The position numbers and the translations under genes were made by a program. A model generated the notes under the pieces. It searched no databases. It worked only from the letters and a program-made list of their open reading frames with translations, and was not told where the DNA came from. Positions 1 to 8,410 of a stretch of 53,556 nucleotides of DNA are shown piece by piece. The number at the start of each line of letters is the position of its first letter. Positions within the stretch are counted from its first letter, which is position 1. The stretch is from NCBI GenBank assembly GCA_002749535.1, contig MZZL01000022.1, forward strand, positions 29,514 to 83,069. Reading direction: 5' to 3'. This stretch comes from Apophysomyces variabilis. Its lineage: Eukaryota; Mucoromycota; Mucoromycetes; Mucorales; Mucoraceae.

Positions 1-633
1 GTAATTATTGTCATTTAGTTTCTCCGCGATAACGCTCTTTTTCGTTTTGACGGGTTTCCTACAATTCTTAGAAGAAGATTTCGAATGATCGATACCACCG
101 CAGCTCGGGCATGGTTTGCTGGATTTATTTGGTTCGATATCTCCTCCGCATTGAGTTGTCTTCCACGTTTTTTTGCATCTGAAACCTCTGCTTCCTCTGT
201 AGCATTCAATTTTCTTTTTAGTCCAACTTACACAGGAAGAGACGTTATCAGAGACACCTTGCGGATTAAAAGCTGTATTAGCTTACCAGGTTTCTTTCCA
301 TGGGGCGTGCCCAAGGACATGCTTTGTATCGTTTATTTGGATGACCACTCTGGCGGCAGTCTTTGCAAAAGACTGAACATGATATGTGTGCAATGATAAA
401 TAAAGGCTATTGATCAAGAGAAACTTGTCCCTTCTGTAAGACTCACCTTCTTCTCGTTTTAAGCGTTCTGCTTCTTGTTGGAAATATTTTCTGATTTTGC
501 AAAGGCAGACGATACCTTGCCAGTTCCATTCATAGGAACGCGGAATCAAAGCTGTCAATTTTGAACAGCACCACTCAAAGACGGCTTGAAGCATAATGAG
601 ANCAATACAGGTATGATGTGTCATTACGGTCAT
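1..633 (-). pseudogene. Zinc-knuckle gene fragment running off the left edge
   Basis: Read on the minus strand, one frame is open from about 633 down to the left edge except for a single TAA between the residues HAPWKETW and ANTAFNPQG near position 280. The downstream part has a CCHC-like zinc knuckle, CPSCGGIDHSKSSSKNC, at about 60-110, flanked by Lys-rich sequence. From memory this type of knuckle occurs in Mucorales proteins linked to mobile elements; I cannot name the family. The upstream part (about 283-600) is basic and rich in Gln/Glu. One base (602) is undetermined. The in-frame TAA could be a mutation, a readthrough site, or a boundary between two fused remnants. The C-terminus lies outside the window, so function cannot be inferred. 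It is divergent to the small exons at 860. Confidence 0.5.
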
Positions 634-859
634 CGTCTGCTCAACGAAGGGCTATTGATACAATTCTTTGTACACTCATTATTAACTTTACCACTAAAAC
701 ATGTACTCATCATTGTTTTGTTAGAAAGAACAATCAAACTTTCTTTGATATGCATTCTGGATCACACTTTATAAACAAAGCAGGGTCATACTTAGTGGAC
801 CTTTTTAAGTCTCATTTTCTAATTATCTATCACTTATTCTTGTGATCACTAACTACACT

Positions 860-1062
860 ATGAATAACGTTCCTGGACAGGAAGTGCTACTCTCATTTAT
901 TCAGCGTAACAGGGCAGCTATGGATGAGACCTCACGTATTGAGGAAGCTGATATGGTAGAATGGTCAAAAGTTCCATGATTATTTTGTTCGTGACAAAAT
1001 CAACAGGATATTGAGAACAAAGATCAGATGGTTGGGGAACCATGGCTTGCTTTAAATATCAC
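860..1062 (+). CDS. Two 5' exons of an unknown gene, probably truncated
   Basis: An ATG at 860 opens a 32-codon exon (860-955) ending at a GTAGAA donor. A 51-bp intron (956-1006, ending CAACAG) joins in phase 0 to an exon at 1007-1062 encoding the stretch EPWLALNIT. A perfect GTAAGC donor follows at 1063, but the only nearby acceptor would leave a 26-bp intron and an immediate stop, so the 3' part is missing or further away. The encoded start (MNNVPGQEVLLSFIQ) is acidic and helical with no signal peptide. I do not recognise the protein. The intron-like sequence between two coding-like segments is the main evidence that it is or was a gene. Confidence 0.4.
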
Positions 1063-1099
1063 GTAAGCCTCTATGGTATGTGTTATAGACTTTAGCCGG

Positions 1100-1860
1100 A
1101 AGTAGAAAGTAGAAGTAGAATTGAAAGCCAGCTATTTAATTAGTCCGTGCTTAGAAAAATAAAGAACTCTTTTTCAGCTATATCTATCTTAGACCCTGGA
1201 ATTGTAGCTCTATTGTCCTCTACTACAATCCTAATATAGTAGTCAGTAACAGTATGCCCTGACATAATACTCAGTAATTCAAACTGTCGGTGTTTATAAT
1301 TATCAATGATTTTCTTTTCATTGCTAGGGTAAATGATATGTTTAATAAAGTTTAACCTTTACATATTGTATTTGCATACATCATACAAGTGTCTGGAGTT
1401 TTGCATGAGACAAACAGAATCGGTTACATTACTTTTGCTGATATTTTCGCGTATCCTCAACTGATGTATAAAAATAAGAACAGACGCTACAAAAATAAGC
1501 GAGACTCTGATTATCTTTATTTCATAACTAATTGCTCTCTTTAAATATTTTAGACAGTGCGTGCGGGTAAAAGCGGGTTGGGGTAGTTACTAGTATCTTT
1601 TGTAAAATCCGTACGATCGGTAATGACACGTTAATCTTCTGTCTTTTGATATTCTGTGTCCGCTGGTGTCTCAGCAACAGATGAATAGAATATAAAAGGT
1701 GTTAGTGTAACCTGATCCGAACAGTCATTACAGCTGATTCAAAAGTTTTTGAAGATTCCGCCCAAAATTGTTTAAAGCTGCTGAGATGGAATCTTTATAA
1801 ATTGGTCTAATGAAATTCTGAAGAAAAGCAAACACTTATTTCGGATTCAGATATTTGAAG
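1100..1860. other. Intergenic, nothing recognised
   Basis: AT-rich sequence without an ORF above about 40 codons that looks coding. It separates the truncated gene at 860 from the 3' end of the transposase gene at 1870. I looked here for the second terminal inverted repeat of that transposon and did not find a convincing one. Confidence 0.5.
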
Positions 1861-1869
1861 ATATGTTTA

Positions 1870-3243
1870 TTACAAATTCTTTTGCTCTGCCAAGCAACGA
1901 GGAAAGAACGAAATTGAATGTCTGATCCATCCTTCACAATCCTTCTTTCGAACTTCCTTGCATGCTTCAACAATCCTAGGAGTCAAGTGATCACTTTCAC
2001 TCAATGGATGCCTTTTTATTGCACCTTTAACTTTGGACCAGAACTCCTCGATTGGGTTAAGAAATGGTGAATACTGCGGTAATCGAAGAAGTTTGTGACC
2101 TCTTGCCTTAATTTCCTCAGCTATACCATCAGACGAGTGAATTGGAGCATTATCAATAACGATGTTAAAGTTACGTAGGTTGTTTCTGTCAAGCACATCC
2201 AACACATTTCTTACAAAGACCCGCAAAATCATCGGCCCTAGTTCCACGGTGTGTTTCAATCTTTTCTTTCGGTGATAAACACCTGGCAAACGCAAAGATA
2301 CATCAATCACTCCAGCGGAAGAAATGGCACCTAGAATAGTGATTGATATGCCACGTTGGGCTGGAATGATGACTTTTGCTGGCTCCCCTTTTCTTAACCT
2401 CGCGTAGTTTCGCATACTGTGCATATTAAAGCCAGATTCGTCAAGGAAAACACAATTTGTAGTGTACTCGATTGAACCATCTTTCATGATCATTTCTACC
2501 CACTCTTTCCTTTCCTTAATAATTTCTTCGCTGTTTCGTTTAGCTGGTAACTTCTCTGCTCTTTTCAACGTAAAGTTGCATTCGCTAATGACATGCCTGT
2601 GCACAGTGGGGATACTGACGCTTAGACCTTCAAAAGCAGTACATAAATCATTTCTAGCGTCTTCCAAGATAGCAAATGGCTTACCGTCAAAGTATGCTGT
2701 CAGAAACTTAGTGTGCTCCTCATTCAGCTTAGTAGGTCTTCCATGTTTCTCTCTCTCTTTCCGTTCAATGCCAGGCAAAGCTTTGTCAGGGTCTTCTTCG
2801 TATTGCTTAACAAAATTGTATGCGGCACTGGCAGTCTCGGCAATGGTTGAGCCGATTTCAATTCTGTAATGGATTAACTTCGCGATTTGGTCTGCCGAGT
2901 ACTTGCTATTTGTCCTCTTTTGATGTTTTATAACCTTTATAATTGGCTTGTCTTCTTTTGCTTCTTCCGAAAAGCAATCCTAATCAGGAACACGTTGTTC
3001 TACATCTATGTTCATCTGATAAACAGTAACTAAATTCACTTAGGCGTCATCAACAACCATGTCCTGCGCTAAATCAGTTTCCTCATCAGAGTATTGTTGC
3101 ATTTCAATGTCTTGCTCAATTAGATGATCGTTTAATATTCCGTAGTTAGTGGTATGAGTGCCCATGGTTTTTAAATATTGTTGCGCTACGCCCTGAACAG
3201 AAAAATGTACTTTGTTCAAAAATATCAGTAACAAGATTTTCAT
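1870..3243 (-). CDS. Tc1/mariner-superfamily transposase (DD34E), possibly two exons
   Basis: DDE transposase that would cut and paste a TIR element at TA sites. The main exon is open from 2979 to the stop at 1870. It has an N-terminal helix-turn-helix region (KYSADQIAKLIHYRIEIGS), then a second HTH-like stretch after GRPTKL. The catalytic core shows the first Asp in FLDESGFN, the second in VIDNAPIH, and the Glu in NPIEEFW, with 34 residues between the last two, the DD34E spacing. Upstream a TAG at 2980-2982 interrupts the frame. This could be the end of an intron (acceptor GATTAG, donor about 3068 after QDM), which would join the acidic ORF 3243-3068 in phase 0. Otherwise the copy is inactivated by one stop. 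No inverted terminal repeat was identified left of 1870, so element ends are unknown. The family call is firm; activity is uncertain. Confidence 0.85.
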
Positions 3244-3249
3244 AGTGGT

Positions 3250-4672
3250 TTAAAAATGTACTGGCGGAGCCCGGTTCAGGCCCAGTTCAATTTAGTGTCC
3301 GCATACAGTACCGGATTTTTCCTTTGATTTGACGTGCAAATAAAAAGGTGTGTGCCCGCGAACCACTGGTGGTGCACGCAAACCATATTCATTTGGTTCT
3401 TATTCAGCTCAAGTACATTTAGCGCATTATGGGAGATAAGGCACATGTTCCATCTCCAGCATCAGTAGTACAATATCACCACACTCGCATAATTCGGGTC
3501 CAAGAACAGCGTTCATATTTAGAACATATCTGCTTACTGGACATAAAAATGGTGGCAAAGGTAATACAAATGCTTTCATCCGTGCTTTATCGTGAATTCT
3601 CGTATGACATTAGCCTTGAATAGTTTATACGTTGCTTAATACCAAACAAGTTCCTTATAGCCTAAAATAGGAGTGTATATGGTCGGATCTGCAATATCAA
3701 CTAAATTAGTAGAAATACTACCTACAAAGCAAAACTTCGAAACAACAGTAAAAGCCAAGACTGTATAAAATTAGAAGATTGCACTCTCTGACAATACTGT
3801 TGCATCGATTTCGTGAAATTTTTCATTGGAAGAAACCATAATATAAAGAGACGAAAAAGAAAAAGGAGGATACGACTAAAATGAATGAAACGATGTGACA
3901 TGCCGTCGTCAAACATGTGCCACTTTGCTGCCCTTATCTACGCCCAGTTAACAGCACAGCAGAAAACCGATGCATTAACAGTTACAATGCGCCAATAATT
4001 TCAGAAAAAATGCGCTTAGTGCGATCTGCAGTGAACTTTACCGTGTCCTAAAAAGCTTGTGTGTGAAACAAACCAACGAGGCTATGCGACAAAATAATTT
4101 GTGGATGGTTTATGGATACCAGCGACGTGTGAAACAGCCCCATGCACAGTCTCGTACGACAAATTGATTTATGAATGGTTTATGTGTTCTTTTAGTGGAG
4201 CTGTATGCCGATCACCTAACACGATTATCCAAGGATAGTGGATCCAGAGACTGTCCCTTCCCCTTCCGATTCTTTTTTTTTTCCTTTTCTTTTCTTCTTC
4301 GCTCGTTCTTTCCTTTCAGATGATACAGTTATTCCTTTAGCACCATATGGTTTTTATTTTTTTTTATCGAATAAATAAGGAAACATGATAACAGATGGAG
4401 AATCGTTTTAACATGAGCGGTTGAGATAAATCAACATTCGTTTCAAACGATGTTTAGATACTACCAATAAAATGGTCCAGCCTGAATAAAACGATGTGCG
4501 CGCACGAAAAATATATCTGCGCGTGGCAGAAAAATGGGGTTTGTGTGCACCACCAATGGTTCGCGGGCACATACCTTTTTATTTGCACGCCAAAAGTTTT
4601 CTCTTGCACGCTAAATCCAAGGAAAAGTCCGGTATGTTGCCATTAAATGCACCTCACCCGGCTACCCAACTT
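3250..4672. mobile_element. 1.4-kb non-autonomous element with long terminal inverted repeats
   Basis: Positions about 3250-3390 and 4536-4672 are imperfect inverted repeats of roughly 110-140 bp. The best-conserved core is GCAAATAAAAAGGTRTGTGC followed by CCGCGAACCAYTGGTGGTGCAC (left 3336-3376, right complement 4546-4590), and similarity extends outward through ACCGGAYTTTTCC to both ends. The right arm has an extra partial copy of the GCGTGCAA motif. The interior has no credible ORF; it contains a local direct repeat (TGGATGGTTTATG / TGAATGGTTTATG near 4110 and 4170) and AT-rich runs. The left end abuts the presumed 5' end of the transposase gene at 3243, so it may have inserted next to or inside that transposon. 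No target duplication could be defined. Confidence 0.65.
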
Positions 4673-5106
4673 TTTGACATCCAGGAAGGACATATAATCT
4701 AGATTGACGCAAGCTGCATTGAGACTATGAGAAGAAGTCTTTCACTTATTTTGTTTGAACCAGTAATATGAGTCTACAATTTGAGCCAGCCCAGGCAGAC
4801 CTGCCAGCTTCAGACCCGTTCCCAGTTAGGGCTTCGTCGTGCAGCTTGTTGAGAAACAAACGTTTCCTTACTGTACGGAGCACCGTCATGTGTCTTTGGT
4901 GAGCGAAATTGCCAAACATGCTCGACATGGACTGGCTGTAAGAGCGGAACCTACCTCGTGAGGTTAAGGATTTTGTGGGAAACATCAGAAGAGAAGTGAT
5001 GGTATCACAAGCTGTTAGTAAAGGGTCACTTTTTCATAACTCGCTCTTAAGGAGATGTTTATGCCCAAAGTGCAGAAGCTTTTCCAAACATTTGAGTGCG
5101 CTTAAT
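4673..5106. other. Intergenic with a weak minus-strand ORF
   Basis: An 79-codon minus-strand ORF (4746-4985) ends in the stretch LHDEALTGNGSEAGRSAWAG. It has no recognisable domain and no clear start context. I see nothing else. Confidence 0.3.
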
Positions 5107-5715
5107 CTACCCAGTGATATCGACTCTAATGCGCAGGCAAAACAAGTTCAATGTACAACCTAAAATAGAGAAGGCAGCAGTAGTATAGTGAATATCACCG
5201 AGACGGATTGTAGTAGCAAGCTTAAAGCAGCAACGGCATTGGAGGGAATATTCAGAGAAGAAATAGTTAGGATAATCAGGATATGCTAGGCCATACTGTG
5301 TTGTGCAGCGGTGTCGATGTAGATGGATTAGGACGCTGATGCTGATCCTTTGGACATCGGCAAATAAAGGCATCAAATCGCAAGCACAGACGTGATGTGT
5401 TCTGGAATGATGATGATACAACTGAAAAAGACGTTTGGAGGAAACACTGCTTGAGATATGGTTTCTTCGGAATAATTCAACGAAACAAACCTTTTTTTCT
5501 TCAACTCCTATAAAATATACATATCCGAAACCAGATATTGAGGATTGATTGGATCTTTTATCTAGAGCAGGTTTAACTTCCCGAAGAGCTATATGATATG
5601 GAACTGTACTGGCGACATTAGAAACAATCTGTGAAGGGTTATAGTATGTAGCTAACGCAGCATCAGCACCAAGCTGATGCCAAAAAAAGGCTCGCATTGT
5701 AGAGACAAACGTCAT
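5107..5715 (-). CDS. Uncharacterised ORF, 202 codons, doubtful
   Basis: A continuous minus-strand ORF starting with MTFVSTMRAFFWHQLGADAA. The first 100 residues look moderately coding-like; the rest is rich in Cys, His and Arg and looks random. There is no signal peptide, no domain I know and no paralogue in the window. It lies next to the ICMT pseudogene region and may be part of a decayed gene. Treat as hypothetical. Confidence 0.25.
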   Translation of the reverse strand: MTFVSTMRAFFWHQLGADAALATYYNPSQIVSNVASTVPYHIALREVKPALDKRSNQSSISGFGYVYFIGVEEKKVCFVELFRRNHISSSVSSKRLFQLYHHHSRTHHVCACDLMPLFADVQRISISVLIHLHRHRCTTQYGLAYPDYPNYFFSEYSLQCRCCFKLATTIRLGDIHYTTAAFSILGCTLNLFCLRIRVDITG

Positions 5716-6189
5716 ACTAGCGATAGCATGTGTCAGGTAAGGAAATAATGCACAGTGACATAGCTGTTTTCGCTCAATTACGTTACAGGTTTCGGTGTAA
5801 TGGCAGAAGAGATCTTATTTCGATTTAATGCGGACAGGTCCATACCCATACCGTAGACCGTTCTGCGAGATATCTAAACGGCATCCATTAGGAAACTCCC
5901 CGACGTGAAACCCTACTATTGACAAACAAGCAAGAAATAGTATGGATTTGAGATGTTTAGAAGCTATACTACGATCATATTTAGCTACGTACGCAGAAGG
6001 GAATCGTACGATCAGACATATCAATAGGATGCCGTTTCCTTGATAGTGATATGGTAAGGTTATAATGTTAACAGTGGCATATTAGATTGCTTGAGATGGT
6101 GGAAATAAACCCGGCGTATGAGACTAGGTTACGGTATTTCAAGCCGTGGATAATGAATTATAATGGCTATGGAGTTCCTGTATAGGACA
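5716..6189. other. Intergenic; possibly the rotted 3' part of the ICMT duplicate
   Basis: A 69-codon minus ORF (5815-6024) has no recognised domain. By position this stretch should hold the second exon of the ICMT pseudogene at 6190-6780 if the duplication covered the whole gene, but I could not align it with 13476-13898. Either that exon was lost or it has diverged beyond recognition. Confidence 0.3.
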
Positions 6190-6780
6190 AAGATGCGTTT
6201 GCAGACATGCTTTCATAGGCGCGCTATAAACATTACAGCTTCATCACAGCACTATGCCACTTGGCAAACAGGTACTTGCTATTAGTGCATAATGATGGAG
6301 GTGTTGAACTAAGATAGGCCCTTCTGTCTGGACGAGGTCCGTCTTTTCTGAACAAGGGACTATATGGGCGAGATAAGGATTGTAACGTATGCAAACGAAG
6401 CTCTAAATAGCAGGACAGCCTTCAATATCATACCGAATCGTTAATCGAGTAGTTCATGTTCTCACGCAAAAACAAGATGGGCACAGTGAAGGCGAGAAGC
6501 AAAAACAGGTAAGATAGGGAAATGGCGATTGCATTTTAACTGTAATAAGCCAGCAACTGGTTTGACGTTACGTTTTTATGAAGGATTGCCACAGATACAA
6601 GCAGACATTTAAAGGGAAGGATTCAGATTAGCCCTGGCTGAAAAAAGGCGGATCAGACGGATAAGCCTCATTGCGTTTGATCCACTCAATTGTTGTGTGA
6701 AACGTTTGCTCGACGGTAACAAACCTATGGCAGATATGAAGCGTCTATAGCAACATCGGTCTTCACTCTTTTGACATCAG
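6190..6780 (-). pseudogene. Dead duplicate of the ICMT gene (first exon and upstream region)
   Basis: This segment aligns with 14170-14740, the first exon and 5' flank of the intact ICMT gene. The start ATG is kept (6431) and the protein begins MILKAVLLFRASFAYVTI, against MILKAVLLITASFAYVTI in the intact gene. A TAG follows after about 24 codons, where the intact gene continues IPPKSS. Similarity continues upstream through a shared GCAGACATTTAA-containing stretch (6604-6615 and 14564-14575) to about 6780, so the promoter was copied too. Downstream, similarity to the first exon is visible to about 6190 and then fades. This is an old segmental duplication inactivated by stops and indels. Confidence 0.8.
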
Positions 6781-7354
6781 CTATTCTTATCATATCAAGA
6801 ATATGGATTCGGTAAGCGTCCTATTTCTTACTCATTGATGAGGAACCTGATCATTCCTATTGCAGTCCGCGGTTAAGAATACTTTTTGTCAATTAGCAGC
6901 ATAATTTGTTAGTACATACACATTTGTTTACATTCTCATTCCTTCTATTTCCTCAATCATCTATTTCTCTTTAGATTGCCGTGCTTTTCATAGTGATGAT
7001 CGTCAAACGTCTTCATAACGATATAAACTGTCCAGCATACACTTTGTCTAATATGGATTCCCGTGCCATCTCTCTTTTTAATCGATTCGTCAGGGATGCT
7101 CAATATTCCAAGCATAATAGTTCTGTCATTTCCCGGTTTGCATTATTTCGGTACTCTTGGCTTTATTTGCAAAGTGCATCCAACTATATATGGTTTGATA
7201 GTGGGAATCATCCAGATATGCCTTGAAAATACTTGAGTAATCAGCGAAGAAGGGTTGAAAGCCGCATGTAGTATTGTTGGTAACAGAACCCAGACTTGAG
7301 ACTTGTCAAGGTGGAAGAAAGCAGAAGGAAAGTGGAATATACACTGTGGAGTGA
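6781..7354. other. Intergenic, nothing recognised
   Basis: Contains overlapping short ORFs on both strands (plus 6981-7226, minus 7143-7379) without domain or start-context support. No repeat or RNA signal seen. Confidence 0.35.
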
Positions 7355-7597
7355 TTAAGATCTCCGTATTTAACCACATGTGTTGATATACATTGGTTCT
7401 CGTTACGGCAGGATGGAAAGCAGCTGGTAGACAAAGAGGGCATATGCGAGACTAATAGGGCTGACGATCGTTGCTGTTGCCGAAAGAAAAAAATGACTTT
7501 CACCAACTTTTCCAATATCAGCCATGAAGTACAACCCGAAGAGGAACCACACAGCGCGTTCAGTTTTTCTTTGCACAAGAACGCAGCTTATGATTGA
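7355..7597 (+). CDS. Possible 3' exon of an unknown gene
   Basis: An 80-codon plus-strand frame without an ATG is open between stops at 7352 and 7595. It encodes a hydrophilic sequence with VDIHWFSLRQDGKQLVDKEG, then a CCCRKKK patch and a Glu-rich stretch before ending HKNAAYD. The amino-acid make-up looks more coding-like than the competing minus-strand ORF (7306-7578). It may be an internal or last exon, or a pseudogene piece. No family recognised. Confidence 0.3.
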   Translation, partial: LRSPYLTTCVDIHWFSLRQDGKQLVDKEGICETNRADDRCCCRKKKMTFTNFSNISHEVQPEEEPHSAFSFSLHKNAAYD

Positions 7598-7690
7598 CAG
7601 TTAGCATGTTATTCATCGAAGCTTCTGAGTATATACTTATCTTCAAGTGCATACTGCAGCTTCTGAAGGCTGTAGATATAGAGCAATGCC

Positions 7691-7864
7691 CAGTCTGACC
7701 ACTGCCATGAGCAAGCAACAACTATTACAAGTCACCACAAGCTGGGGGCGCCTGTCGTGGCCAAGGGAAGCCACCGAGTGTATCAGAACTGCTTGCGGCA
7801 GGTGATGTCACGGCTACGCAAAACCCTTCACCGTGAGGGCACCGGGTCGCCTTTCAGCCAAGCC
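7691..7864. repeat. 174-bp unit, copy 1 of an exact tandem pair
   Basis: First of two exact copies spaced 199 bp apart, separated by 25 bp of unrelated sequence. The unit can fold into at least three local hairpins: GTGGC-CAAGGGAA-GCCAC; CTGC-TTGCG-GCAG; and a long one in which GGTG and TCACGG pair with CCGTGA and CACC around an internal loop. It is GC-richer than its surroundings. No ORF is conserved through it. It resembles a structured-RNA or ribozyme-bearing repeat, but I could not match it to hammerhead, HDV, twister or TPP consensus features. Function unknown. Confidence 0.75.
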
Positions 7865-7889
7865 GCATCCCTATATCCTTTGCATCTAA

Positions 7890-8063
7890 CAGTCTGACCA
7901 CTGCCATGAGCAAGCAACAACTATTACAAGTCACCACAAGCTGGGGGCGCCTGTCGTGGCCAAGGGAAGCCACCGAGTGTATCAGAACTGCTTGCGGCAG
8001 GTGATGTCACGGCTACGCAAAACCCTTCACCGTGAGGGCACCGGGTCGCCTTTCAGCCAAGCC
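7890..8063. repeat. 174-bp unit, copy 2 of the tandem pair
   Basis: Identical, base for base as far as I can read, to 7691-7864. The identity starts at CAGTCTGACC and stops at CAGCCAAGCC; flanks on both sides differ. A coding-like exon begins directly after this copy at 8071. Confidence 0.75.
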
Positions 8064-8070
8064 CACATTT

Positions 8071-8196
8071 AACGATGCAACAGCCTCCGCGAAGATTATT
8101 TTATCAGTCTCATTGTCTCAACAGAAACTGGGTGCTGTTACTGATGACGCATTTGATAAGATCTGTAGGACGGCTACAGAGATATCCAGTGCATAA
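8071..8196 (+). CDS. 3'-terminal exon fragment of an unknown gene
   Basis: An open frame ending in TAA at 8194-8196 encodes NDATASAKIILSVSLSQQ followed by a stretch ending ICRTATEISSA. Composition is typical of a helical soluble protein. There is no start codon; the upstream exons may be 7355-7597, with the tandem RNA-like repeats lying in what would be the intron. That linkage is a guess. No family recognised. Confidence 0.35.
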   Translation, partial: NDATASAKIILSVSLSQQKLGAVTDDAFDKICRTATEISSA

Positions 8197-8410
8197 TACA
8201 TAGCTCAACCGTACATCAGCCCAGGGTCGTCGTAGCAATGGAGGTGTAAGAAAATTGGCTGGACAACAAAAAACCAAGTAAATTGGCTGGACTCCATTGC
8301 GTCATCAACTGAATTATTGAGGGTACAAAAAGTGAGTGCGTGGAATTCACTCCATAGTCCCCACCGACAAGCGCATAAAAAAGAACTGCGTAACACCTTT
8401 CTAGTTCACC

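Noticed and set aside
4496..4702. 68-codon plus ORF
   Set aside because: It lies inside the right terminal inverted repeat of the 3250-4672 element.
7691..8063. TPP riboswitch, hammerhead or HDV-like ribozyme
   Set aside because: The conserved cores (for example CUGANGA plus GAAA for hammerhead, or the CUGAGA element of TPP) are absent; only generic hairpins are seen.
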